The notes under the pieces were generated by a model. The model was not told the origin of the DNA, did no database searches, and was given only the letters and a program-made list of their open reading frames with translations. Made by a program: the position numbers and the translations under genes. Shown piece by piece: positions 23,033 to 33,100 of a DNA stretch of 64,000 nt. This DNA is from Gari tellinella (lineage: Eukaryota > Mollusca > Bivalvia > Cardiida > Psammobiidae), in the NCBI GenBank assembly GCA_922989275.2, contig OV277864.1, forward strand, positions 41,539,550-41,603,549, written 5' to 3'. Numbering within the stretch: position 1 is the first letter of the stretch; every line of letters starts with the position of its first letter.

Positions 23033-23069
23033 AACAGCTTGGATCCTGATCAGGCGCCGCGTCACGCGT
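23033..23069. repeat. Half of an A-type palindrome
   Basis: CAAACAGCTTGGATCCTGAT, then CAGGCGCCGCGTCACGCG, followed directly by unrelated sequence. The second arm is missing from the centre on, as in the F element just upstream. Confidence 0.75.
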
Positions 23070-23365
23070 AAACTAAATATGATAATAAATAAAATGAGGG
23101 TAATTGTTTAAAGTAGATGACGTTTTGAAATTACCTCAGTGATACTGCCTTTATTCTTACTTTGAAATGAGATTACAGCATACAATATTGAAGCAGACGA
23201 CAATTATGAGATGAACGGGTGAAAACCCTCACGATAAAGTTGACCATGAAATGGTAAAGGGTGATAAACCTTTAGCGTTATCTGGAATATTGGGGTTCTT
23301 TTCTGCGGAAAACAGATTGGAACTAAATGTTAGAAACTCTGATTTCACTTTTATCTTATTCATTT

Positions 23366-23436
23366 GACTGAAAACAGTTTGTTTCTTGATGAGACGCCGA
23401 ATTACGCGGCTTCTGATCTGGATTTACACTGTTTGC
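23366..23436. repeat. Solitary A-type palindrome, degenerate
   Basis: AACAGTTTGTTTCTTGATGA / TCTGATCTGGATTTACACTG around CGAATTACGCGG. Confidence 0.55.
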
Positions 23437-23701
23437 AAAAACTCGAGATCAAATCGAGATATGCAGACAATGGGATAACCTTAACACGATTAACCCTAGC
23501 GAAGAGTATACTCATTGACAAGCAGTGTACCTGTAAAAGGACAATTGTCCTATAAATATTATGGTCTACTCTGTTTGCCGTGTTTCACAAACAACCCTAA
23601 ATAGTCACAAATGGACTCGACTTCTAAGTAAATTGGAAACTGGATATGTTCCATTCAAAGTTGCAGGGGTGAATGTGTTCAGTGGATTGCAGGTGGAATT
23701 T

Positions 23702-24077
23702 TGATACTCCCTGTCTACAACGACACCCAATGGGAAACAAAACGTGTGTGCGTTGTACGGAGGGAGTCATTATAGTGAGGGAAATTTGTGACATTTGCAA
23801 ACAGCTTAAATCTAGATCAGACGCCGCGTAACGCGGTGTCTGGTCTGGTTTCAAACTGTTTTTCACTCGTCATAAAGTGTTTTTTTCTGTCAAAATGTCA
23901 ATTATGTAACTTTAGATAAAACAGCAGACGACAATTTTAAGCAGACGACAATTTTAAGCAGACGACATTTCAGTCGTGAAAAGGTTGGACATAATTGTCA
24001 TGTTTAAGGATCTGTGAAAAGGGTCGTTGTAAGGAGGGATTCGTTGATGGGATGGCCGTTGTAGAGAGGGAGCACTG
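23702..24077. mobile_element. F-type MITE
   Basis: Left end ATACTCCCTGTCTACAACG (decayed), right end GTAGAGAGGGAGCACTG. An A-type palindrome is at 23799-23868. A GCAGACGACAATTTTAA motif is present twice in tandem at about 23934-23965. Confidence 0.75.
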
Positions 24078-24128
24078 AAAACAAACCAGCATCGGCATCA
24101 TATCTTGAAGCTAAATCTACTTCATGTA

Positions 24129-24528
24129 CAGTGGAGAAGACATTAATTTTTCCCATTAAATGCGTTTATAATAAAACTAAACTTTTCATTGCAAAACGTT
24201 TCTCGTTAACTCATTGGTCCACGGAACTTCAAATGGACAATACCTGTTTCCAATTAAGTCTAGTTCATAGTACAGTTGAGAAAACGTTATTCTTTCTCAA
24301 TAAAAGCGTTTACGCTAAATCTATTATTTCAAATGCAAACAGTTTGGAGCCAGATCAGACGCCGGGTAACCCGGCGTCTGACCAGGCTCCGAAACTGTTT
24401 GCCGTCAAGGTTAAAATCAACATTCAGATTTGTCAAAAAGGTGTAATTTCCTACGTTTTATTGCACTGCGTTTGCGTTTGCGTTTCGTTTGCGTTTTAAA
24501 AACGGGAAAGAATAGCGTATTTCCACTA
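24129..24528. mobile_element. E-type MITE pieces: half copy and full copy
   Basis: A left half only at 24129-24205 (CAGTGGAGAAGACATTAATT). A full copy at 24273-24528, with ends CAGTTGAGAAAACGTTATTC and GAATAGCGTATTTCCACTA flanked by TA. The palindrome at 24335-24402 has the CCGGGTAACCCGG centre. Confidence 0.8.
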
Positions 24529-24780
24529 TAAGTGTTGCAGAACTGAGAACAAATTGTGTGAGATGACAATTAACGGTGTTTGGTCTACACATATCTTCAG
24601 TGAAATGAGTCCCGTTTTCTGATGACAGACAAACAAGCATATTGACAGACGAACGAACAGAAAACACAGCGCTACGACTGAGAAACCCAGACTTATTTCC
24701 GACACTGCAAACAATGTAGAGTACTCTACGTAACCGTGCAATAAGTCCCCGGTTTGCACACGACAGACAGACAAGACGGA

Positions 24781-25090
24781 CAAAGAGAAAGAGAGAGAGA
24801 GAGAGAAACAGAGACATACATACATGTCTCTGAGAGAAAGAGAGAGAAGAGAAAGAGGCAGACAGACATACATACAGACGTGAGAGACAGAAATATATAC
24901 AGATACCACGGAAATATACCCCAGATAAGACGCCGGTTGACCCGGCGTCTGATTAGGCTCCAAACTGTTTCCCACGTGTATGTACATGTATGATTCCGTG
25001 CAGAGACATCTAGAGAGAGAGAGAGTGAGAGAGAGAGAGACAAACAGAGACAGAGACATACAGACATACACACATAGAGAGAGACAGGGA
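24781..25090. repeat. GA/GACA-rich microsatellite containing one E-type palindrome
   Basis: Runs of GAGA and GACAGA surround a cassette fragment at about 24921-24973 (AGACGCCGGTTGACCCGGCG). Long open frames on both strands here are low-complexity artefacts. Confidence 0.85.
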
Positions 25091-25117
25091 GATAGAGAGA
25101 AGTATATGGGTGCCAAC

Positions 25118-26739
25118 CAGCGGCGTAGCCAGGCTTGAACGAATGTTACGCACATCAGGGGGAGGGTGCGGGAGGGGGATACCCCCTCCTGCTGGTGGGG
25201 GTCCGGGGGCCTCCCCCTGGAGAAAAAAGTAAATTAGAAGTAAAATGGTGAGCTCTGAAGTGTGTTTAGAGGGATTTGGAGCACTGAATACGATCTATGA
25301 GAACTATACAAATGTGTCCAACATATAATTAAATTTTGTGATTAGCGTTTTTTTCTGCTAAAATAATTTGACTTTTAGCTGCACGAGTGGTATATACAAG
25401 AAGCACTGTAGTCTTTTATGATGTCGACTTAAAATTGTAGTTGTTGAGATCCTGAGTTTCCGAAACTCGAACTTGAAAAATGCAAGTGGGGGTTCGGGGG
25501 TCCTCCCCCGGGAGAAAAATGGAAATAAGAACTGAAAAGGTGAGCTCTGAAGTGTGTTTAGAGTGATCTGGAGCACTGAATACGATCAACGTGAACCATA
25601 CAATTGTGTACAAAGCTCCGTTATAACATAACAATAAATATAGTGATTAACATTTTTTCCGCTATAATAATTTGACTTTGCCGCACGAGAGGTGCATGAA
25701 GCACCGTATTTATTTTCATGATGCTGATTTGAATTTGTAGTTATTAAGATCCTGAGTATCCAAAACTCGAACTTGAAAAAAGCAAGTGGGGGTCCGGGGG
25801 TCCTCCCCCGGGGAGAAAAATGGAAACAAGAACTGAAATGGTGAGCTCTGAAGTGTTGTTGGAGGGAATAGGGACACTGAATACGATCAACGTGAACTAT
25901 ACAATTGCTTTGAAGGCGCTGTTTTATTAGACACAACCTTATTTTGTGACTAATTTTTCCACTGCTAGAACTATTTGACTTTAAGACTCACGAGAAGTAC
26001 ACGAAACACTGTAGAAGTTTTTCAGGCTGCCAACTTTATAGTAACTAAGTTCTTTATTTTCTGAAACTTGAACTTGACCGATGGAAGTGGGGTCCGGGGG
26101 TCCTCCCCCGGGAGAAAAAATCGAAATAGGAACTGAAATGGTGAGTTCTGAAGTGTGTTTATAGGGATTTTGGACACTGAATACGATCAATGTGACTAAC
26201 CTACATTTGTGTATATATTTCCAAGAACTTTCGACTTTTAGACGATTTAGGTATACATTGTACGTATACGATCCACATGTATATGAACTATGAAAAATTG
26301 TTGGTGGGGGATTTTGGGCACTAAATACGAACTAAATGTGATCCATACAATTTTGTTCAAAGGTTCGTTATTATATAAGACATAACATTATATAACTATT
26401 TGACTCAATGTTTAGACGCACGAGAGGTACATGTAGCAGATTACATGTAGCACCGTAGGTTTGAGCTGCCATCTTTGTAGTTACTAAGTTATTGGTTTTC
26501 TAAAACTTGAAATTGATCAATGCTGGAGGGGGGTCCGGGTGTCCTCCCCCGGGAAAAAAAAGGAAATTAGAACTGAAATGGTGAGCTCTGAAGTGTGTTT
26601 GAAATCTTCATTTTTAGACTTTAAGTTTTAACCCCGCTTAGCCTTCGGTTTTTATGCCATTTTTGGCCATGTTTGATTTTTCATTTTTCAAACTGATGTT
26701 ACGCACGTACGTACGTGCGTATCGCTGGCTACACCCCTG
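25118..26739. mobile_element. CAGCGGCGTAGCC...GGCTACACCCCTG element with a 300-bp tandem core
   Basis: Terminal inverted repeats CAGCGGCGTAGCCAG / CTGGCTACACCCCTG, followed inward by GTTACGCAC-type sequence on both sides. Flanked by the 5-bp direct repeat CCAAC (25113-25117, 26740-26744). The interior consists of about 300-bp tandem units. No transposase is present. CAG...CTG ends with a 5-8-bp duplication suggest an hAT-like non-autonomous element; the superfamily is uncertain. Confidence 0.8.
25190..26620 (+). repeat. Tandem repeat, about 300-bp units (four, plus one diverged)
   Basis: GTGAGCTCTGAAGTGTG boxes lie at about 25250, 25546, 25846, 26148 (GTGAGTTCTG variant) and 26585. Each unit begins GGGGGTCCGGGGGTCCTCCC and contains GAATACGATCAA and TGCACGAGAGGTACATG. 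Short open frames with a GRTPGPPLAFFKFEF-like product are repeat artefacts. Confidence 0.85.
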
Positions 26740-27000
26740 CCAACAGACACAGACAGGAAGACAGATGGATTGAAAGAGAAGCTTTTTTTGACAAAAGAAG
26801 GTCGATAACACGATAGTAACTGTAACCTAATCATGTAAGAGTTGTCTCTCTTATATTAAAATAAGAAATAACACATGAAATAAAGTGTTTGTATGGCTTG
26901 ATTTGAGCTAACATTTTCGTTACTCTATGCATTTTTGGTTCTCAAATAGAAATGATTAGATCTTTAGGGTCAACGGTTGCTAAAATTGTTAATAGGGCTG
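26740..27000. other. Stretch without gene
   Basis: Non-repetitive, AT-rich. No feature is seen. Confidence 0.4.
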
Positions 27001-27013
27001 TCTACTTTAATGA

Positions 27014-27278
27014 GCGGGAATATGTTTCCCGCAAAATGTCATATTGTCTACCCATTGGCTCACTTAGGACATTAATCCCTTTTCGATTGGTTCGTTTCCT
27101 TTCCCTTGAGAAAGACGATTGACCGCATCCGATGGGTTCAGTCACATCTTGAAATATACACAAAATCGGTGTTTATTTTATATAAACTTTAAAATGCAAA
27201 TTCAGCAAATTACAAGATATAAAATGTTTGTCTTACGAAAGATTCGAACATAATGTTATCATTTTCTGGTCACGTGAT
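27014..27278 (+). promoter_or_regulatory. Candidate promoter region of the downstream CCPG1-like gene
   Basis: In contrast to its surroundings this segment is free of recognisable repeats. It holds the palindrome GCGGGAA-tatg-TTTCCCGC (27014-27032, E2F-like), two inverted CCAAT boxes (ATTGG at 27054-27058 and 27086-27090) and GTCACGTGAT (27269-27278). The last matches the TCACGTGA core of the CLEAR element bound by TFEB-type factors, which drive autophagy and lysosome genes. A GTGAGT donor at 27402 could end a non-coding first exon that splices to the TTCAG acceptor at 30057. No transcript data support this; it is an inference from motif clustering and position. Confidence 0.35.
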
Positions 27279-28427
27279 CCTATATTTGTAAACATAGAAC
27301 TGCTGTCATGACCCAAAATAAGAATTTCGTCTAAAAGACACCTCATCATTAAACATTGTTACCTGTGATGCGACTGTGGATGGACTACTGTTGAGCAATT
27401 AGTGAGTGAAAGTCTCGTTCTTCTCATTTCGTCGTTTTCTTTTATGAGGTTTTCCCATTCTTTTACTGAATGAACTCGAACGCAAATTAACTTGTGAATG
27501 TGTTGTTATGTTTTGATCAATATGATGACATAATTGTGTGGCAGAAATTTATTAAAACTTTCTATGCTGGAAACAAATAGATGTGTTCTTTGCAAACATT
27601 GAAGACCCTGGTCAGAGCGCTCGATCTCTGATACGGGTCTACACTTTTAATTTTTCTGAATATTTTATGCAGTCAGCCATAAAGTCAGCATTTGCAAAAG
27701 TGGAACAGTCTCAGCAGAGTTATGCCCCTTGCACAAAAATAATGTCTTCTAATTCATGGGTTATGCTCAATATTTCAGTCATGGATTGACATTTTGAATT
27801 AAATTTTGTATTTATACAAATGTACATGTAGCTACCTATAATGATAGAACACACGCCAGCTTTGATTTTGGGTTTTGATTGATTTATTGAATAACTTTTC
27901 CGACATTTGTTACGCCCCTTTGACAAATTTAAAATACTTTTTAAGTTTCACGTCGCAGTCACATCTAGTTCACCTTTAATTTGATTAAATTCCACTACTG
28001 AAAAAATTATGTCCCCTATCTATCTATTTATACTGCCATAAATATTTTCTATATATCCTACATACTAGCAGATGATAGTTTAAAGCAGACTGAAAGTAAA
28101 GCAGGATACATCTTAAGGCCCATTCCGCTTTTCGTCAAATTTTATTTAACCCTTTACACCATAGCTTGTTTCTAGTTTTAAAGAAAGATGATCACTTTAA
28201 GCATGTTGAAAGTAAAGCAGAATGCACATTATTGACCATTTCCTCCCTGAAACCTCAAATGGACAATTATAGTCTTCAATTAGGCTAGTCAATTTTTTCG
28301 GCAGAGCTGACTGTTTTCTATTTAGACACACTTTATATTTGGCCACACATTTCAACCAATAATATTTGATCAGAAATTTAGAATTAAGAGCACCTGTTGA
28401 AACTGCATAGTCTGATTGGATAGTAGC

Positions 28428-28618
28428 CAGGGCTCCAGATAATGGAATTGTTTCAAAACTTGAAATCTTTATTTGTGCATTAAACCCTGTGGTGTCACTA
28501 TACATATGAATTGTCTTTTCGAGACACTCAAAATGAGTGGTAATACCATAGGGTTTGGTGCTAAAAGAGGTGAAAAAATGTGATTTGTTTAGTTTACTCC
28601 CTCTTATCTGGAGCCCTG
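28428..28618. mobile_element. D-type foldback MITE
   Basis: CAGGGCTCCAGATAATGG ... TCTTATCTGGAGCCCTG, with central CTTTTCGAGAC-type palindrome and CCCTGTGGTGTCACTA arm. Confidence 0.8.
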
Positions 28619-29287
28619 TAGGCTGGTTTATGTCCCATTACAGTTTTACATGATGTGGACTGTGGGTGTAAAATTTAGAGATACAGACTGGCTTTTACTA
28701 CACTGGGCTGATGAATAGGCCACAGAAGTTTCCACTGATATGATCTGAAATCTATTTATAGATATACAGAGGAAGCTAGGTGTTTCGTAATTGTTTACAA
28801 CCAATTTGTATTTGTACACATTTGCCATACATTAAAAGCAATATTTTATATATGAATAGCCTCAAGTGAGTTAAACACAATTGTGTTGTTTCATCATTAT
28901 TTACAAGAGTGAAGTACAGTAGATTGTTGTATCTGTACATTTGTTTATGCTATAATTTGTTTCAAGAAACTCTATGAATGAAGTTTGACATATAGAACAA
29001 TAGATTAATGTGAGGATCTCCTACCAGTAGCTAGGATATGAGTTAAATTATTGTTTTGTTTTGCATTTCTGTACATGATAGTTTTGCATTGTAAATAAAA
29101 GTTACTGTTTCAATTGAATACTTGTATTTTTTGCTTTTCAATCCAAGATATTTCAATTCTTTGAAAACCTCAATTTCATTCAATTTTGCACATCCATCTA
29201 TATAGCCTTAGTTCAACCACACATTCCGCCGAATATCTTTTTTAAAGATATTTCTTGTTACTTTTTGGCTTATATCAAAATGACAAA

Positions 29288-29349
29288 ACAGTGTAGACCA
29301 TCAGAGATCTCCTTAAGGAGCCCTCTGATCATGGTCTGCACTGTTTGCA
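29288..29349. repeat. C-type palindromic cassette
   Basis: ACAGTGTAGACCATCAGAG... / ...CTGATCATGGTCTGCACTGT around CTCCTTAAGGAG. C cassettes share CAAACAGTG, GACC and GATCAGAGGGCTCC, and so resemble the A/E cassettes in layout. Confidence 0.75.
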
Positions 29350-29752
29350 AAGGACAAATGTACTCGTCGCAGATATGCTGTTTGCAAATGCCTCATCTAT
29401 ATGCATGACGAGGGTTCAAAGAGTTAAGGCGAAGTCTGCTTTACTAAATTACGTTCAGCCTGCTTTAAGTTATTACCTGCTAGGATAAAGAAATTATTTC
29501 TTATGATACATATTTATGACTATATAAAAGGGAATTATTTTTGTCAGTGGAGGAATAAGTTATAGGAGTATAAAGGTGTATTTGTGGGGAAATGGGTTAA
29601 GTTGTCACCCATCTTGAATCTTCATAACTAGCCTCTAGAGATACAAGCTATGTGATAAAGGGTTAAGGAACCATCTATCTCAATTTACCCTTAATTGTCA
29701 CCATAACCTTCCATTTAAGTGTTTGTTTTATGACAGGTGGTTGCTTGTTTAA

Positions 29753-29965
29753 CTCATTTACTCCTGAAAGTTTTCATTGACAAACTTTCCAATTTCAAAA
29801 TATGTCTAGTCCATTTTTGACTATTAAGGGTTGATTTTAACAATATACCGGTTATATCAAAATGACAAACAGTGTAGACCATGATCAGAGGGCTCTTTAA
29901 TGTGTAATCCTCCCAGGTACACTGTTTGTAAATGACGAGTATAGTCGATGCTAGGGTTGAATGTG
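29753..29965. mobile_element. C-type MITE, TTAA target duplication
   Basis: TTAA at 29749-29752 and 29966-29969. It has a left CTCATTTACTCCTGAAAG end (inverse of the usual CTTTCAGGGGTGAATGAG end) and a partly decayed palindrome. Confidence 0.75.
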
Positions 29966-30082
29966 TTAAGACAAGTGGCTGTTTAGGAGAGAAGGATGAA
30001 CCACAAAGGTTAATTGTATTGGGCAGTTTCTAGATGGGCAGTTTCTTTATACTTCAGGTGAGACTTACTATAAAGCTTCAAA

Positions 30083-30184
30083 ATGTCCCAGTATGACCCA
30101 GGGGATACAACTGACTCAGTGAGCACCAGTGGGTCTGGTAGCAACTCTGATTGGGCCCTGGTAGATGAATATGGTATGCTTCAG
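30083..30184 (+). CDS. CCPG1: CCPG1-like exon 1 (residues 1-34)
   Basis: The ATG at 30083 starts 34 codons ending CAG|GTAAGT (phase 0). It is Ser/Gly/Asp-rich with NSDWALVDEYG at 21-31: an acidic residue before Trp24, then Val27, which fits the Atg8-binding LIR consensus and sits as in CCPG1 and PBXIP1 (Trp about 14 from the start in the human proteins). A TTCAG acceptor at 30057 suggests a 5' untranslated exon further upstream. Confidence 0.75.
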
Positions 30185-33100
30185 GTAAGTAACAAGTTTT
30201 TAGCGAAATCATTTTAACCACATTGGTGCTGGAATGAGTGCATGGACTTTCAGGATAGTTTAATTGATTGAAAAGTAAGTCTGCACAGTGCAGTTTAGCT
30301 AGACCTACCAGTGTTCTTTCTTTTCATTGCACTAGCTCACTGCTGGAATAGCTTGACCCATTACATCTCTAGCTGATAGGACAGTTTCATTCTTTAGATT
30401 TCAATGATAAATTCATGAGCCATTGGCAATATTTCCTACATTGATGATTCTTTACAGCTGGCTGAATGGTAAACAGAACGTTCATGAATGAACTTTCTGC
30501 CTTACAATCTTAAACCCATCAAAATCTGTAAGACATATCATCATTTTTCATTCTTAAAAGTTTCCCAAATTCCCAACACCATTCCATTGCAATTAACAAA
30601 ACAAGTTGTTAACCTTTACCTCATAGCTTGGCATCAGTTTTTGAAAACAGGTGACCACTTAAAGCAGGTTGAAATTAAAGCAGATTGGTTCTTAAGGCAC
30701 AATCTGCTTTACTTTCAGCCTGCTTTTAATTAATCTGCAAGGATAAAAATCTTCTTTTGGTATATATGTTTATGACTGTATACCTTGGAACTATTTTCTT
30801 CAGTTGATAAATAAATTAAATGCACTATAAGGCACTTCTATGGAGGAAAGGGGTTTAACTTAAATTAACTCTTTCCTCCCTGAAACTTCAAATGGACAAT
30901 CCCAGTTTCCATTTAAGTCTAGTCCATTTCTGACTTTTAAGGGTTGTTTTTGTCAATGTTTGGCATTATAACAAACAGGGAAGACCCTGATCAGAGGGCT
31001 CCTTTCGGAGCCCTCTGATCTGGGTCTTCCCTGATTGCATAGGACAAGTGTACTATTCACATGTACACTGTTTGAAAAGCACGCCTATATGCGGGACTAG
31101 GGTTCAAATAGTTAAAGCAGACTGAAAGTAAAGCAGAAAGCTTCTGAAGGAGCTTTCTGCATTAATTTAGGTCTGCTTCAAGTGTTCACTTTTCAGAATG
31201 CAGGAAGAAAATCCTATTTCTCTTTATCAGGAGATTTTAGAAACAATAAAAAATTCAAGAGCCATTTCTGTTTTTAAGAGGGATAGGTAAAAGGTGCCAT
31301 ATACATTTATATGAAGGAATTAACTAAGTACACATTATTTTGTCTACCACAGGATAATGACACAGAGAGCACTGGTAGTTCAGTGGAGATCATGGATGGA
31401 GAAGATGAGGAAGACGCCGACGATATCACTCCATTGGCAGGCAACAGTCCGGGGGAAAATACACTCCAACCTCGCTTTGTTCTCAGACTGTCTAACCATG
31501 AAGGTAAGCCAGGTTTTCACCAAAAAAAACAAATCTTTTAAGTTATTCTTAAGTTCATGACATAATGCAGAACATAACAGGGTTCATATAAGTGGATTAT
31601 TTTGAAAACTAAAATCTGTAGCCTGCTCAAAACCATATGGTGTGACTAGCTCATTAGAATCCTGTCTGCAAGAGGATTCTAATGAGTAGTCACACTATAG
31701 GGTTTGGTTTGAACATACATGTACATGTATAACTTATATACCAGAAAATGTTAATTTGCTTTTCTCTCACTTATTTGGAGCCCTGACATAGTTTATAGTA
31801 TACTGACTCTTACTAACTCAGTGTAATCATATAGATTGGTAAAGAGCCCTCTGATCAGGGTCTACACTGTTTGCAAAGGATGCATATACATGTGTCTGGT
31901 TTCAGCACTTCAAAAACTAAAACATCCCCTGTAATAATTTATGTTATTATGTATATATGTTATGATGATGAGCTTGTATGCTTAAGTCAAATAAAACATC
32001 TGTTCTGTTCTGTTCTGTTCTGTTCAATAATAGTCGTCCAACAATGGAAAAAAAATAATTATGTTGAAAACTTTAAATAGTCACATACGAAATGTAAAAT
32101 TATTTATGATAATAAGAGCTTCATATAGGGGGAGTATTTCAAAAACTTGTATCTTTATTTCTGCATTAAAGCCTATGTTGCCATTCCTCATTAGAATCGT
32201 CTCTCCAAGACCATTCAAATGTGTAGTAACACTATAGGATTTGGTGCTGAAAAGAGAGGGAAAATGTTAGATAAGTTCAGTTTTCTCCCTCTTATCCGGA
32301 GCCCTGACAATTTTATAGGTTTTGTGCTAGACATAATGGGCCTAATAGAAATGCGTAGTTTACCTGAAACAGCTGGTAACAGTAACATATCTCTATAACA
32401 ACTACTGAACAAGAAAACTTGTTGATGATCTTAAAATACAGCTGGTAATTTACCCCTTTCCCCATAGCCTGTGCCTAGTTTTGAAGACAGATGACCACTT
32501 AAAGCAGGTTGAAAGTAAAGCAGAATGTGCCTTAAGGCACTTTCTGCTTTACTTTCAGTCTGCTTTAAAGCGACTCGCAACCAGATGATGCATTAAAAAT
32601 AGTGATTTGTAAATATGTGTCAAACGCTTATGTAAATGGTAAAGAATTAGTTTAAGATAAGAAATTCTGTTTAAAAAAATGTATTTCAATAAAAAAAAAA
32701 TATTGGTCTCTGGTGGGATTCGAACCCGGGGCTCGGCATTGGCGGACAGAAGGCAAAATAGGGGAAACCGCTTAGACCAATGGACCACGGAACTATCCGT
32801 TTATCTCGGATCGATTTAACGTATTTCAATGTGTAGCGATCGAAAGTGCATACAACTTCACAATTCGGCTCGGGTTTATGTCTGAGCCCATGTAGAGAAG
32901 CAACAACTATACCGCCTACTAGTCGGTATAGAAAAACGATGGAAAATATCTAAAAATCTAAGATTCGGTGACGATTCTTGAGACTTTTTTTGGACTGATC
33001 ATATTTTTTTAATGTCAGAAGCCAAATAATGCCACAAATTTGCTTTTATTTGAGTATTTTATTTTATTTTGACAAGTACACCATCCGGTTGCGAGTCCCT

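Larger units (their letters stand above)
27402..30057 (+). other. Presumed 5' intron of the CCPG1-like gene, with MITE remnants
   Basis: If transcription begins near 27.3 kb this is the first intron. It contains B remnants (28080-28235, 29430-29660), a D element (28428-28618), a C palindrome (29288-29349) and a C element (29753-29965). The rest, including 27560-28080 and 28620-29280, shows nothing I recognise. Confidence 0.45.
30185..31352 (+). other. Intron 1 of coding sequence, MITE-rich
   Basis: Holds a B element (30613-30854), a C element (30869-31111) that follows it within 15 bases, and a B-like palindrome (31115-31180) that follows a TTAA shared with the C element. Confidence 0.7.

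Noticed and set aside
4579..24499. Dozens of short open frames encoding variants of NSLDPDQTPRNAASDQDPNCL or WSQIRRRVTRRLIW
   Set aside because: They are translations of the A/E palindromic cassettes (GATCAGACGCCGCG...). They appear on either strand and in unrelated flanks, so they do not represent a protein family.
24458..25155. Long overlapping open frames on both strands around 24.5-25.2 kb
   Set aside because: They cross a GA/GACA microsatellite and an E-type MITE; Ser/Leu- or Arg/Glu-rich low-complexity products are expected.
25358..26190. Repeated ORFs with a GRTPGPPLAFFKFEF-like peptide
   Set aside because: Each is the same frame of the 300-bp tandem unit; no start, length or frame is conserved between units.
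32702..32795. Functional tRNA gene
   Set aside because: The A and B boxes are good but the acceptor and anticodon stems do not pair well, and it lies inside a nested MITE. SINE head or pseudogene is more likely.
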